A DNA stretch of 64,000 bases from Malikia sp041190985. GTDB lineage: Bacteria; Pseudomonadota; Gammaproteobacteria; Burkholderiales; Burkholderiaceae_C. The position numbers and the translations under genes were made by a program. Of this stretch, positions 32,266 through 42,652 are shown piece by piece; position 1 is the first letter of the stretch; each line of letters starts with the position of its first letter. The notes under the pieces are model-generated. The model had not been told where the DNA came from. It searched no databases and saw only the letters and a program-made list of their open reading frames with translations. The DNA lies in assembly GCA_041190985.1 (NCBI GenBank), contig JBEEPT010000110.1:1-64000 (forward strand). Direction: 5' to 3'.

Positions 32266-32621
32266 TGCCCAGCTGGCCCGCTGAGCTGCCCAGGACCCCT
32301 CTGATGGAGGGGATGACCTACACCGAGCCCAGCAACCTGCGGCACACGCCGACCGAGCAGGGACCGGGCAAGGTCCGGCGCAACACCACCTCCAACTACA
32401 TCCCGGTGACCTGCACCTACGAGTTCACCACGGCGCAGCTCAACGTCTTCCGCACCTTCCTGGCGGTCGACCTGGTGTCCGGTGCGGTAGAGTTCGACTG
32501 GTGGCACCCGATCGACAAGGTGCCCTGCGCGGCGCGCATCGACCCTGAGCGGATGCCCGTCTACACCCGGGTCTCCGGCGACGATTGGCGTGCGCAGCTG
32601 TCGCTCTGGATCGTCCCGTGA
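32265..32621 (+). CDS. Tail tip protein (lambda gpM position)
   Basis: 118 residues, starts with ATG overlapping the tape-measure stop. Beta-rich (RRNTTSNYIPVTCTYEFTTAQLNVFRTFLAVDLVSGAVEFDWWHPIDKV...). Position between tape measure and DUF1833 corresponds to lambda M; sequence similarity to M was not evident. Confidence 0.65.
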   Translation: MPSWPAELPRTPLMEGMTYTEPSNLRHTPTEQGPGKVRRNTTSNYIPVTCTYEFTTAQLNVFRTFLAVDLVSGAVEFDWWHPIDKVPCAARIDPERMPVYTRVSGDDWRAQLSLWIVP

Positions 32622-33118
32622 GGTCGCTCAACGCGGCCCTGCAGGCGGCGATCATGGCCGAGAACACGTCGGCCTGTCCGCTGATCCTGCTCACGATCAC
32701 CCATCCCAGCCTGGGCGAGCCGATCCGGCTGGTGAACAACAACCTGAGCCTGTCCGGAGCCACCAACATCGTGCGCGGCGCCGACACCTACGTCGCCTTC
32801 CCCTTCGAGCTCGAGCTGCCCAGCGACCTGGATGCGGACATTCCGCGGGCGCGGCTGAAGGTCACCAACGTCAGCCGCGAGGTCGCGGCGCTCGCGCGCG
32901 TCGCCGGCGAGGCGCCCAAGGTCATGATCGAGGTCATCGAAGGCCAGGACCCGTCGCTGCCCGGCGTCTTCTTCGGTCCGCTCCAGTTCGCCGAGCCGCT
33001 GATCACCGACATGGAGATCAGCACCGAGCTGGTGACCGAGCACACGGCCTTCCTGACCGCGGTCTACCCGCGCTTCGACGCCGCGCACTTCCCCGCGCTG
33101 CACCGGGCCGCGGCATAG
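32618..33118 (+). CDS. DUF1833 minor tail protein (lambda gpL position)
   Basis: 166 residues from GTG at 32618, overlapping the upstream TGA; the longer frame from 32585 lies inside the previous gene. Matches the DUF1833 pattern: PLILLTITHPSLGEPIRLVNNNLSLSGATNIVRGADTYVAFPFELELPSD...ARLKVTNVSREV. Tail-tip component upstream of the NlpC/P60 gene. Confidence 0.8.
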   Translation: MRSLNAALQAAIMAENTSACPLILLTITHPSLGEPIRLVNNNLSLSGATNIVRGADTYVAFPFELELPSDLDADIPRARLKVTNVSREVAALARVAGEAPKVMIEVIEGQDPSLPGVFFGPLQFAEPLITDMEISTELVTEHTAFLTAVYPRFDAAHFPALHRAAA

Positions 33119-33153
33119 GTCAGGAATAATTCCGGTCATATTTGGCAGCCTTC

Positions 33154-33558
33154 ATGGTCGTTGACCCCACCCCCTACATCGGCCTGCCGTACCGCCTGGG
33201 CGGCCGCGCGCGCCCCGCGGTCGACTGCTGGGGCCTAGTCCGTTTGGTCTATGCCGAGCAGCTGGGGGTCGAGCTCGACGAGCACGGCGGAACCCAGGCG
33301 GTCGCCCGCCAGATCGTGGCCGAAACCCGGGCCTGGATCACCGTCGACGAGGCCGACATGCGCGCCGGCGACGTCGTGCTGCTGCGGAGGATCGGCAGAC
33401 CCTTTCACGTCGGGGTGGTCATAGACGGCCGGTTGCTCCTGCATACCGACGAGGGCCACGATGCCGTCCTGCAGCCCATCGACCGGATCCACGGCAGGCG
33501 GACCGTCTACCGGCATCCCGCTCTGGCTGAGCCACCGACCGCACCCGTTCAGTCTTGA
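33154..33558 (+). CDS. NlpC/P60 tail-tip peptidase (lambda gpK-like)
   Basis: 134 residues from ATG 33154; a TTG at 33142 is an alternative start and neither has a strong ribosome-binding site. Catalytic Cys25 in VDCWGLVRLVY, His85 in FHVGVVIDG and a later H in LLLHTDEGH. Peptidoglycan endopeptidase used at DNA entry or tail assembly. The next gene's best start lies inside it. Confidence 0.85.
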   Translation: MVVDPTPYIGLPYRLGGRARPAVDCWGLVRLVYAEQLGVELDEHGGTQAVARQIVAETRAWITVDEADMRAGDVVLLRRIGRPFHVGVVIDGRLLLHTDEGHDAVLQPIDRIHGRRTVYRHPALAEPPTAPVQS

Positions 33559-36500
33559 GACGAACCGGATCGAGCTGCCGTCCGGCCTGACCCTCTACGA
33601 GATCCTGGAGGTCGCCCAGCCCGACCCGGCCGCGCGCGAGCTGCTGGCGGTGCGGATCGCCGGCCATGACGTGCCGCGCGAGAACTGGCGCCGGGTCCGG
33701 CCCAAGCCCGGGATGCTGATCGAGGCCGTGGCGCTGCCCGCCGGCGGCGGCAACACGCTGCGGACCGTGCTCATGATCGCCATCGTCGCCGCGGCCATGG
33801 CGACGGGCGCCTGGATCGCCGGCCCGACCGTGCTGGCCCTGGAGGGCGCTGCCTTCACCTTCGCCTCGGCCGGCATTGGCGGCGCCCTGACCCTGGGCGG
33901 GATGCTGGCCCTCAACGCGCTGATCCCCCCGCCCAAGGAGCAGATGAACAACTCGACCGAGGAGAGCCAGACCTACGGGATCGAGGGCGCCCAGAACGCG
34001 CCCAGGCTCAATGCTCCGGTGCCGGTCGTGCTGGGCACCCACAAGGTCGTGCCGGCCCTGGCGGCCCCGTGGCTCACCGTGCTCGACGGCGACGACGAGT
34101 ACCTGTTCGGGCTGGTGTGCTGGTGCATCGGCCCGGCGAGCGTGGAGGCGCTCCAGATCGGCGACACGCCGATCGAGGAGTTCCAGGGCGTCCAGCTCGA
34201 GCACTATTTCGGCGACCAGGAGACCAACCCGACCTTCAGCCTCTACCCGTCCTCGGTGACCACGACCCCGATCGGCGTGCTGCTCGAGAGTGGGCAGCGC
34301 GAGGTCCGGCGCACCGACACCGACACCGACTATGTCGTGCTCGAGTTCCAGTTCCGCGAGGGCTGCATCAAGTACGGCGAGAAGACCGGCGATCCCCTCG
34401 GGGTCGAGGTCGAGCTGCGCTTCCGGTATCGGCTGGTTGGCGACGGCGCGTGGTCGACCGAGACCATCACCACCGTCGCCGGCAAGCAGGCCTCGCCCAA
34501 GCGTACCTCCCGCCGGATCAGCTTCCCGGCCCGCGGCCAGTACGAGCTCGAGGTCCGGCGGGTGACGTCGGACAGCACCGACAGCACCAGGCTGGACAAG
34601 GTCACCTGGGAGAACATCAAGAGCTTCAACGGCGATTCCCCGGTCCGCAACGCTCAGGCCTTCGTCCTGACCGCCTTGCGGATCAAGGCCTCCAACCAGC
34701 TCTCCGGCGTGATCCGGGACCTCTCGGGCATCGTGCGCAGCTACGGCGCGCAGTGGAACGGCAGCGCCTGGGTCTATGGGGCCACCAACCAGCCCGCGGC
34801 GCTGTTCCGCCGGCTGCTGCAGGGCCGCTCGGTGAAGAAGCCCGTCGCCGACGGCGAGATCGACCTACCGCAGCTCCAGTATTGGGCCGAGCGCACGTCC
34901 CCACGCGGCGAGTTCTGCAACTTCGTCGCCGACAGGGACATGTCGATCTGGGACCTGCTGGTCATCATCTGCGGCACCGGCCGGGCAACCCCGAGCCGCG
35001 CCGACGGAAAATGGTCCGTCGTGATCGACGAGCCCAAGCCCTTCTTCAGCCAGATGTTCACCCCGCGGAACTACCGCGAGCTGCAGGTCCGCCGGATCTT
35101 CACCGTGGAGCCGCACGGCCTGCGCATGACCTTCGTGGACGAGGCCAACGGTTTCTCGACCCAGACCCGCGAGGTCTACCACGACGGCTACGGGCCCGAG
35201 AACGCCACGCTGTTCGAGGAAGGCGAGTGCCCCGGCGTGACCAACGCCGACGCCGTGTGGCGCCTCGGCCGGTGGCGGCTGGCCGAGGGCCGGCTGCGGC
35301 CGGAGACCATGACCTTCATCACCGACTTCGAGCACCTGGTCTCGCGCCGCGGCGACAAGGTGGGGATCCAGTCGACGTCGACCCTGTGGGGGCGCAGCTC
35401 CGGCCGGATCAGGAGCGTGATCCTGGACGAGGCCGGCCTCATGGCCGCGCTGACCTTGGACGAGGCCGTCGTCTTCGACATGGTCGGCGACTTCGTGATC
35501 CGGATCAGGTTGCGCAACAACTCCCAGATCGTGCTCGACATCACCGAGCCGGTCGGGGAGACGAAGCTCGTCTACCTGACCACGCCCGTGGTCAACGACT
35601 TCGTCGTGGCGCCCGGCGATCTCTACGTGATCGGCATTGCCGGCAAGGAGGTGCAGGCCGCGCTGATCCGCGCGATCGAGCCCATGGGCGACCTCGAGGC
35701 CCGGATCACCTGCGTACCCTACGACGAGGGGGTCTACACCGCGGACACCGCGCTGATCCCGCCGTGGGATCCGAACATCACGCCGCTGGCCGGCCAGGAG
35801 GCGCCGATCATCCGGGCCGTGACCTCGGGCGATGCCGCGGCGATCCGGCACCCTGACGGGAGCCTGGAGATCCGCGCGCTGGTCCTGCTCTGGGACGACG
35901 GGACCCGGCCGCTCGCGACCCTTGCGGGGATCGACATCGCGTGGAAGCCCCTGAACGACGACAGCCCGTTCGTGATCATCCAGGCGCCCCCCGAGGCCAC
36001 CACCGTCGTCCTGACCTCCGTCCCGTTCGACCAGACCATCCGGGTCAACGCACGCTACCGCTACAGCACGGGGCGCCTGGGCCGCTGGGGCTCCGAGGTG
36101 CAGCCCTTCATCGTCGGGCCGCGCCTGCCCCCCGCGGACGTCAAGGGCGTGATCCTGGACGGCCTGTGGCTGCGCTGGATCTTCGCCGCCGGACCCGACC
36201 ACCAGGGCTTCAAGATCCGGTGGGCGAGCGCGCCCGGGCAAGCCTGGGAGGACTGCGAGGACGTCACGGACCAGCTCGTGACCGACACGAGCCTGCCGGC
36301 CGCCGCGATCCCGGCCAATGCCCAGCAGGTCCTGATCAAGGCGGTGACGATCCACGGGACCGAATCGGTCTCGGCCGCGCGCCTGACCGTCACCCCGACC
36401 ACGACGGCCCAGCGGGTGCCCCTTGGGGTCGACAGCATCCGGGACCGCGGCTGGCCGGGCCTCCTGACCAACGCGGAGGTGATCGCCGGGGAGGTCCTGG

Positions 36501-37162
36501 GCACCGACGGCTCGCTGTTCCTCGACGGCAAGGGCCGCTTCCTGACCCCTGTGGAGTCGCCCTGGCTCGCCGGCGTCTGGTCCGAGGTGACCTACATCGT
36601 CAACGTCGTGACCCCCACGACGCTGCTCAAGACCGACCGGCTGTTCCTCCAGTGGGACATCGATGGCGACTACAAGATCGCCTACCGGTGGGGCACCGCG
36701 GACCTGACCTTCGTGAGCTTCGAGTCCCCGCTGCCCGACGACTTCCTGGCCGGCAGCTTCGATCTGCCGCTCGGCGCCGACTACGACCCCGAGGTGCTTC
36801 TGGTCTGGCGCGCCTGGCGCCAGGGCATTCCGGCCTTGGCGGGCGAGCCCCTGCAGCTGCGCGTCATCATCGCGGGCGGCGGCGTCGATCGGCCGGCGAT
36901 CCGGGGGCTCCAGCTGGTCTTCGACGGCGAGGAGATCGAGGAGACTTTCACCAACGTGAACGTGCCGGCCGCCGGGATCTTGCTCGATCTGGAGCGCAGC
37001 TACCGGGTGGTGAGCCACGTTCTCGGCAGCGTCCGCGCGGGATCGGCGGCAAGGACCTTCGTCGTCGACGCAGCGACGCCGACGCGGGTCAAGGTGCGGC
37101 TGCTCGATGCCGCGGGGACCAGCGTCCCGGGCGTCGCCGACTTCCGCGTTGGAGGCGGTTAG
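33461..37162 (+). CDS. Tail tip / host specificity protein (lambda gpI-gpJ-like)
   Basis: Up to 1233 residues. ATG 33461 has GAGGG ahead of it but overlaps the peptidase gene by 98 bases; family-like sequence begins only at HPFSLETNRIELPSGLTLYEIL (about residue 28), so a start nearer 33527 is possible though only CTG is available. A ubiquitin-like N-terminal part (gpI-like) is followed by a hydrophobic stretch (TLRTVLMIAIVAAAMATGAW ... LTLGGMLALNAL), then the J-like central body (AILDTPIEE-type strands, RATPSRADGKWSVVIDEP) and fibronectin-like C-terminal domains. Binds the host receptor at the tail tip. Confidence 0.85.
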   Translation: MPSCSPSTGSTAGGPSTGIPLWLSHRPHPFSLETNRIELPSGLTLYEILEVAQPDPAARELLAVRIAGHDVPRENWRRVRPKPGMLIEAVALPAGGGNTLRTVLMIAIVAAAMATGAWIAGPTVLALEGAAFTFASAGIGGALTLGGMLALNALIPPPKEQMNNSTEESQTYGIEGAQNAPRLNAPVPVVLGTHKVVPALAAPWLTVLDGDDEYLFGLVCWCIGPASVEALQIGDTPIEEFQGVQLEHYFGDQETNPTFSLYPSSVTTTPIGVLLESGQREVRRTDTDTDYVVLEFQFREGCIKYGEKTGDPLGVEVELRFRYRLVGDGAWSTETITTVAGKQASPKRTSRRISFPARGQYELEVRRVTSDSTDSTRLDKVTWENIKSFNGDSPVRNAQAFVLTALRIKASNQLSGVIRDLSGIVRSYGAQWNGSAWVYGATNQPAALFRRLLQGRSVKKPVADGEIDLPQLQYWAERTSPRGEFCNFVADRDMSIWDLLVIICGTGRATPSRADGKWSVVIDEPKPFFSQMFTPRNYRELQVRRIFTVEPHGLRMTFVDEANGFSTQTREVYHDGYGPENATLFEEGECPGVTNADAVWRLGRWRLAEGRLRPETMTFITDFEHLVSRRGDKVGIQSTSTLWGRSSGRIRSVILDEAGLMAALTLDEAVVFDMVGDFVIRIRLRNNSQIVLDITEPVGETKLVYLTTPVVNDFVVAPGDLYVIGIAGKEVQAALIRAIEPMGDLEARITCVPYDEGVYTADTALIPPWDPNITPLAGQEAPIIRAVTSGDAAAIRHPDGSLEIRALVLLWDDGTRPLATLAGIDIAWKPLNDDSPFVIIQAPPEATTVVLTSVPFDQTIRVNARYRYSTGRLGRWGSEVQPFIVGPRLPPADVKGVILDGLWLRWIFAAGPDHQGFKIRWASAPGQAWEDCEDVTDQLVTDTSLPAAAIPANAQQVLIKAVTIHGTESVSAARLTVTPTTTAQRVPLGVDSIRDRGWPGLLTNAEVIAGEVLGTDGSLFLDGKGRFLTPVESPWLAGVWSEVTYIVNVVTPTTLLKTDRLFLQWDIDGDYKIAYRWGTADLTFVSFESPLPDDFLAGSFDLPLGADYDPEVLLVWRAWRQGIPALAGEPLQLRVIIAGGGVDRPAIRGLQLVFDGEEIEETFTNVNVPAAGILLDLERSYRVVSHVLGSVRAGSAARTFVVDAATPTRVKVRLLDAAGTSVPGVADFRVGGG

Positions 37163-37165
37163 CAG

Positions 37166-39124
37166 ATGCGGGAAGTCCTGCCCGAGGGCGTGACCTGGAC
37201 CGAGGCGCCGCGCAGCCCCGCGCTGGGCGTGGCGTATTCGATCTGGGACGCGCTCTACAACATGGCGCTCGCGGAGCATGCCCAGCCCGAGGGCGTGGTG
37301 ATCGCCGAGGGCGTTGCGTCGCTCACGAAGATGATGTCCCGGCTCCTGCCGCAGGGCGGCGCCTCGACCGACGATCTGGTCCGGCTCGACCTCACGTCGG
37401 TCGCCCAGGGGCGGATCGTCTGGCTGTCGTGTCCCGAGACCGGGCAGACCGTGACGGTCAAGAACGCGGCCAGCGTCACGAACGACGGCGAGATCGTCCT
37501 GCGGGGCGGCGCCGACGTGGTCCTGGAGAACCCCTACGAGTGGCTGATTCTTCAGCGGGTCGAGGATCGGTTCTTCGAGCTCCAACCCCTGGCGGCAGGC
37601 CGTCTCACGGAGCTCCACGCCGACCTGAACATGCGGGGGTTCAATGTCTCGGGCGGCCGCCGGAAGGTCGATCGCCATAGCGACAGCGCCCGGACCCTGG
37701 GGATCGCCCATCGGGGCACCAAGCAGGTCAATCAGGTCTCCTGCGTCTACACGCTCCCGATGGCCCAGCCGGCCTCGGGCGATCAGTGGCAGGAAGGCGA
37801 CACGATCGAGTTCCGCCAGGAGGCCGCGTCCTGCAGCTTCCGGACCAGCGTCGGCTCGGTCCCGCGGAACATCGACAACCACGACCGCGGCCGCGGCGTC
37901 GGCGCCTACATGATCGCCGAGCTCACGAAGGTGAGCCCGACGTTCCAGTGGACCCTGGCCGGCCAGACCCAGGCCTCCGGCGGCGGCGGCGGCTCGATCG
38001 AACGGACCTTCGTGACGGCCAAGAGTGCCGCGACGATCAACACCGATGCCGGGGTCACGACGTACAAGAACGCGCTGTCGCTGGTGCACACTCCGCCGGA
38101 CGGCTCGACCTGGATCTACTTTGCCCACTGCGGCTTCAAGAGCTCGAACAGCCAGAACAACACCGGGGCGGAGATCCGTTTCCAGCGTGCCGCGGACAGC
38201 AAGGGTCCGCTGGTCGGGTGCGCGCGCTACTCGGCCAATCAGCTCGCCATGCTGATGATGCACGGCGCCAGCTACGGCTCGAGCCCCGGTTCGCAGTCGC
38301 TGAATCTGGACTTCCACGTCGGGAACAGCCTCTATTCGGCTTCCGTCTTTGCGCCCGAGCTGATCGGCCTGAAGCTGGAGACCGGCGAGTTCCTGAGCGT
38401 CGCCGATGGCTCGGTGAACAACGTCACCTCGACGTCCTACACCGACCTTCTGACCATGACCCAGACCTTCGCGGCCGAGGAATACATCTTCCTCGCCTGG
38501 GCCCAGGTGGCGGCGGCCGACATCCCGGGTGCGACCCTGGCGCTGGAGATCGACGGCGTGCTCCACCAGGAGCGCGTCATGGGCAAGCACACGGCCCTGA
38601 CAGGCTACTACAGCGCGATCGTCCCGAAGTCGGTCGCGTCCGGGTCGCGCTCGATCAAGATCAAGGCGAAGTCCAACGGCGCCTTCAACTGCTCGATCAC
38701 GTCCATGGGGATCGTGGCGCTCAAGAAGAGCCTGTTCCAGGACACCATGACCGCGAACAGCACCGGCGAGGTCACCAGCACTTCGACGGCGTATGCGGAT
38801 TTCGTCACTGGCTCCAAGGCGCTGCTCTCGGGCTGGAACTACCTCGTGCTCGGCGACCTGGACACTGCGCTCGACGGCGAGGGCGTGTCGCCGGCCTGCC
38901 TCGCGCAGCTGACCCGCAACGGCAGCCGCATCGGCCAGGAGTACCGCGAGGTGCCCCGAACCGCGACCCAGCACACGCCGGTCGCGGCCGGCTTCGGCGC
39001 GATCGTCCAGAAGCTCCTCGAAACCGACAGCTTCGCGGTCCAGTACCGATCCGCCCAGGCCACCAACACGATCACCTGCGAAGAGGGCTCGGTGGTCCTG
39101 CTTTCCCTGAAGCCGGCGGCCTGA
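37166..39124 (+). CDS. Tail fibre-associated protein
   Basis: 652 residues, starting MREVLPEGVTWTEAPRSPALG four bases after the J-like gene. Repeated beta-rich, Ser/Thr-rich segments, with TAEEYIFLAWAQV and WNYLVLGDLDTA repeats near 430 and 590 suggesting two copies of a jelly-roll-like domain. No enzyme motif seen. Likely a distal tail or fibre component. Confidence 0.7.
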   Translation: MREVLPEGVTWTEAPRSPALGVAYSIWDALYNMALAEHAQPEGVVIAEGVASLTKMMSRLLPQGGASTDDLVRLDLTSVAQGRIVWLSCPETGQTVTVKNAASVTNDGEIVLRGGADVVLENPYEWLILQRVEDRFFELQPLAAGRLTELHADLNMRGFNVSGGRRKVDRHSDSARTLGIAHRGTKQVNQVSCVYTLPMAQPASGDQWQEGDTIEFRQEAASCSFRTSVGSVPRNIDNHDRGRGVGAYMIAELTKVSPTFQWTLAGQTQASGGGGGSIERTFVTAKSAATINTDAGVTTYKNALSLVHTPPDGSTWIYFAHCGFKSSNSQNNTGAEIRFQRAADSKGPLVGCARYSANQLAMLMMHGASYGSSPGSQSLNLDFHVGNSLYSASVFAPELIGLKLETGEFLSVADGSVNNVTSTSYTDLLTMTQTFAAEEYIFLAWAQVAAADIPGATLALEIDGVLHQERVMGKHTALTGYYSAIVPKSVASGSRSIKIKAKSNGAFNCSITSMGIVALKKSLFQDTMTANSTGEVTSTSTAYADFVTGSKALLSGWNYLVLGDLDTALDGEGVSPACLAQLTRNGSRIGQEYREVPRTATQHTPVAAGFGAIVQKLLETDSFAVQYRSAQATNTITCEEGSVVLLSLKPAA

Positions 39125-39127
39125 TCG

Positions 39128-42100
39128 ATGTTCACCCCGATCGCTGCCATCGTGGGTGCGGCCGGGACGCCCGGGACGCCCCCGACCCCGGAGCTGATCT
39201 GCGTCGGCGAGACGATCCGGATCCGGAGCACGGACCCGAGCTCGGTCACGTTCAACCCGGTCGTGAACGACATCACGAACGATGGCGCCGAGGTCAGCCT
39301 GATCGACCTCGACCCACTCCCGGCCGCGCGGGGCACGATCGGCCGGGTCGGGAATGCCGTGACCTACTCGCGGGCGCCGGGCTTCGCCGACACGTTCTCG
39401 TTCAACTACCGGGCCCGGTCCGAGACTGGCGCCCTGGGCGAGGGCACCATCACGGTCATCGTCGAGGGTACGACGACGGTCGCGTTCGTGCGCGGGGTGG
39501 CCGATACCCTGGACATCGAGCTCGCCGAGACCACCAAGGACTTCGACATCTTGGCGAACGATGAGGCGAGCGGCCCGCTCGAGATCGCGGCGGGCAGCAT
39601 CGTGCAGCCGACCGGCGGCCCGACGCTCTCGATAGTCGGCGGCAAGCTCCGGGTCACGCGCGGCACCGCGGGGCTCGCGACCTATAGCGGCGGGTCTTAC
39701 CGGCCGCGGCTCGTCGACGGCTCGATTCTCGGCGACGCGGTCCCGCTCACCGTCCGCGTGGTCTCCGCGAGCGTCACGGCGCCGGACTTCACGGTCGTGG
39801 TGCCGATCGACGCGCCGCAGCCGTTCGTGATCGACGCCCTGGCGCGCTGCACCGGCACCACGGCTTTGGAGCTGTCCCCGGCCGGCCTGACCCCGCCGAC
39901 CGGCGCCTCGGACACCGCCGCGATTGTGGCCGGCAAGATCAACTACACCCGGTCGACCACGGCGGCCGGCGTCTACACGATGACCTACAAGGCGCGCCTG
40001 ATCGCGAACCCCGCGATCGAGGACGTCGGCACGATCACGATCCGGGTCGCGGAGAAGTGGTGGCTCGGCCGGGCGCTGCGGGGCAACCGCTCCTGGGCGG
40101 CCGGCATCGGGGGCATGGGGGCCAGGAGCGCCGATTGGGTCCGGGACATCGGCCAGTGGGCCGCCTACTCGGCGCCGATCTCCCGCCCGGGTGTCTCCGA
40201 CCTGACCTGGGAGGGCATCTGGGGCGGGCTCGATACCGAAGCCCCGAGCGCGGTCACGATCCAGCCGAATTCCCAGCCGGACTTCTTCGCCGGCGAGCTC
40301 GGCGAGGCCGCGCGCGGGATCACGCCCGAAAGCGCCTTCCTGTTCGCGCACTGCGAGCTGTTCCCCGCGGCGTTCGCGAACACCGGTGGGGCGACCGACG
40401 TCCGGATCTGGGACCTGATCGACGGCGGCACCCTGGACGCCGGCTATGTGCGCATGGGCGCCCGGCTCAAGAAGGCCTACCGGTCGCTTGGCTGGTGGGA
40501 CGACGATCTGTTCGTCCTGGTGCTCCCGGTCGCAAACTCGACCTCGTCGCCGATCTGCCGCGTCTACACCGCGACGGCCACGCGCTATCAGACGGCGCTG
40601 CAGCGCGTGATCGCCAAGCTCCGGGAAGGCTGGGGCGGCCGGCTCCGGATCGCGCAGCAGATGGACCGGCAGTCCCGCCCGGCCGCGATCACCTCGTGGG
40701 TCCCGAAGAACGCCGCCGGCGGCGTCGACATGATCGGGATGCGGTTCCGGCCCAACAGCCTGGTCACGAGCCAGGCGACCTACGATCAGTTCCTCCGCAA
40801 GTGGGACACGGCGAGCTACGGGATGCTCGACGACGTCATCCCCGCCGCGGAGACCCTGGCGGTCCCGCTCGTGGCTCTCGATTGGGCGCCGGTGGCGGTC
40901 ACCGGCGTGCATGGCTCGCCCTGCCCGGCGGCCGACATCGCGGTCGAGCAGTGGTCGAAACTGCTCCGCGCGCAGGCCCGGGCCAAGAACCTCGTAGCCG
41001 AGGCCATGTCAGGGGGCGAACTGCTCAGCGCCACGGCCTATGGGGGCACGGACACTGCCGGCTCCGCCGCCTGGGGCCGGGCCGTCACGGACATCAAGGG
41101 CCTGTGGAAGGGTGCGCCGCTCTCGCCCATCCCGAGCCTCACGGTGGCCGACACGGCGGTGACCCTCTCGGGCGACAGCGTCGACGTGAACGTGCTCGCA
41201 TCGGCGACGCCGTCGACCGGCGTGGGGATCAAGCGCATCGTCTCGGCCGCCGAGGGGCTCGCGACATCGATCGTGGGCAGCGGGGCGGCCGCGCGGGTCA
41301 GGGTGGCGCGCGGGACCTCGCCGAGCGGCATCCGGGTGGTCATCCCCGAATTGGCCCTCAGCGGCATCGCCTATCTGGCCGACGGGCAGATCATCGTCAC
41401 CATCCCGTCGGCGCCGGGCGACGTCGATACGAGCCTGTTCCGGAACCCGTTCAACCGCTGGAGCGCGCACCACCGGCCGATCGGTGCCGGGGTGCAGTTC
41501 GGGATCCCGGACAGCGTCACGGCAGCGAACATCGGCTCGACCAACCCGGCGCACTACACCGGCGGCGACCCGGGCGGCCGTGGCCGGCTCGGCACGCTGC
41601 CAATCAAGCTGGACCTCGAGGACAGCAAGGTCGGGACCAAGTATTACTGGGAGTGCGTGGCCGGCCGGATCACCACCACGGCGATCAAGTTCTATCGGAC
41701 CGTTGCGGGCAAGGAGGTCCTGCAGGAGACCGTGAACGTCGGGGTGCCCGATCCGGGCCGCTTTGCCTTCTATCCGGAGGTCCCGGCGGGGTCCAAGCAG
41801 GACTTCCAGGTTCTCTTCTACCGCAAGGGCGCCGGCACCGCGGACATGCTGCAGACGATCCGCGGCTTCAACTTTGCCGAGAGCCGCGGCATCTACCCGA
41901 TGAAGGAGTGGCCGCTTGGCGGCATGGACGCCCCCGAGCCGGGCAGCCCCGGGGATACCGGCACCAGCGCCAGCCGCATGCGGTGGCCCATGGGGTTCCT
42001 CAGGGGCTTTGAGATCAACGACAACAGCATCCTGACCCCGATCGGCCACTGCCTGCAGGCGTCCGTCGCCCGGCAGTACAAGCGCTCAGACGGCACTGGC

Positions 42101-42640
42101 GCCCCTCCGGCGACGCAGGTCCTGGGCCGCCGGAATGTCTGGCCATCCTATGGGCAGGACGATAGCGCGGACTCGGACCCCGACGACAACAATGGCGACA
42201 TCCCCTACGGCGCGCTGCTGACCCTCAAGACCGCCGACTACAATTCGATCATGGCGGCACTTCCGGCCAGCAATAATCGCGGCCGTCGCATTGTCGACGC
42301 GATCTACTTTTACGGCATCTACGTCGTTGACGGGAACGGGTCGCAGAACTCGATTCAGCTTCGCGTCGATGCCAATGTCGGGTACGAGCCCGACCCGACC
42401 GTCACGACCGGCGCGCGCCCGGGATGCAAGCCGCTCACGGGGGTCCGGGACAACATCAACGCAGCGCTCGCGCTGTGCCAGTCCAAGCTCTGGCCGGTCT
42501 ACAACCCACAGACCTACGGCACGACCCCGACCATCCGGCAGGTGTGGACCGACGGGCTGCCCTATGTCGGCGGCGGCGGGCCGCGCGACCCGCTCCGGCC
42601 CGAGATGTCCAAGAACACGGCCTATGACCTCGCGGCCTAA
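39128..42640 (+). CDS. Large tail fibre protein, possible glycan-active domain
   Basis: 1170 residues. Residues 1-320: Ig/cadherin-like repeats (VFDILANDEASGPLEI-type strands, NDITNDGAEV). Residues 320-620: a domain rich in Trp and acidic pairs (VRDIGQWAAYSAPIS, TWEGIWGG, DDDLFVLVLPVANS, VDMIGMRFRP, PLVALDWAPVAV) that looks like a TIM-barrel glycoside hydrolase. Residues 640-760: another Ig-like unit. C-terminal 900-1140: GDIPYGALLTLKTADYN...GRRIVDAIYFYGIYVVDGNG, seen in polysaccharide-active phage proteins. Possible depolymerase; catalytic residues not assigned. Confidence 0.7.
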   Translation: MFTPIAAIVGAAGTPGTPPTPELICVGETIRIRSTDPSSVTFNPVVNDITNDGAEVSLIDLDPLPAARGTIGRVGNAVTYSRAPGFADTFSFNYRARSETGALGEGTITVIVEGTTTVAFVRGVADTLDIELAETTKDFDILANDEASGPLEIAAGSIVQPTGGPTLSIVGGKLRVTRGTAGLATYSGGSYRPRLVDGSILGDAVPLTVRVVSASVTAPDFTVVVPIDAPQPFVIDALARCTGTTALELSPAGLTPPTGASDTAAIVAGKINYTRSTTAAGVYTMTYKARLIANPAIEDVGTITIRVAEKWWLGRALRGNRSWAAGIGGMGARSADWVRDIGQWAAYSAPISRPGVSDLTWEGIWGGLDTEAPSAVTIQPNSQPDFFAGELGEAARGITPESAFLFAHCELFPAAFANTGGATDVRIWDLIDGGTLDAGYVRMGARLKKAYRSLGWWDDDLFVLVLPVANSTSSPICRVYTATATRYQTALQRVIAKLREGWGGRLRIAQQMDRQSRPAAITSWVPKNAAGGVDMIGMRFRPNSLVTSQATYDQFLRKWDTASYGMLDDVIPAAETLAVPLVALDWAPVAVTGVHGSPCPAADIAVEQWSKLLRAQARAKNLVAEAMSGGELLSATAYGGTDTAGSAAWGRAVTDIKGLWKGAPLSPIPSLTVADTAVTLSGDSVDVNVLASATPSTGVGIKRIVSAAEGLATSIVGSGAAARVRVARGTSPSGIRVVIPELALSGIAYLADGQIIVTIPSAPGDVDTSLFRNPFNRWSAHHRPIGAGVQFGIPDSVTAANIGSTNPAHYTGGDPGGRGRLGTLPIKLDLEDSKVGTKYYWECVAGRITTTAIKFYRTVAGKEVLQETVNVGVPDPGRFAFYPEVPAGSKQDFQVLFYRKGAGTADMLQTIRGFNFAESRGIYPMKEWPLGGMDAPEPGSPGDTGTSASRMRWPMGFLRGFEINDNSILTPIGHCLQASVARQYKRSDGTGAPPATQVLGRRNVWPSYGQDDSADSDPDDNNGDIPYGALLTLKTADYNSIMAALPASNNRGRRIVDAIYFYGIYVVDGNGSQNSIQLRVDANVGYEPDPTVTTGARPGCKPLTGVRDNINAALALCQSKLWPVYNPQTYGTTPTIRQVWTDGLPYVGGGGPRDPLRPEMSKNTAYDLAA

Positions 42641-42652
42641 CAGGAGCCCCGG

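Noticed and set aside
34865..40912. 2015-residue open frame on the minus strand
   Set aside because: It lies antisense to the J-like and fibre genes; high GC leaves few stops in the complementary frame. Composition (Asp/Arg/Gly/Val-rich) is typical of antisense shadows.
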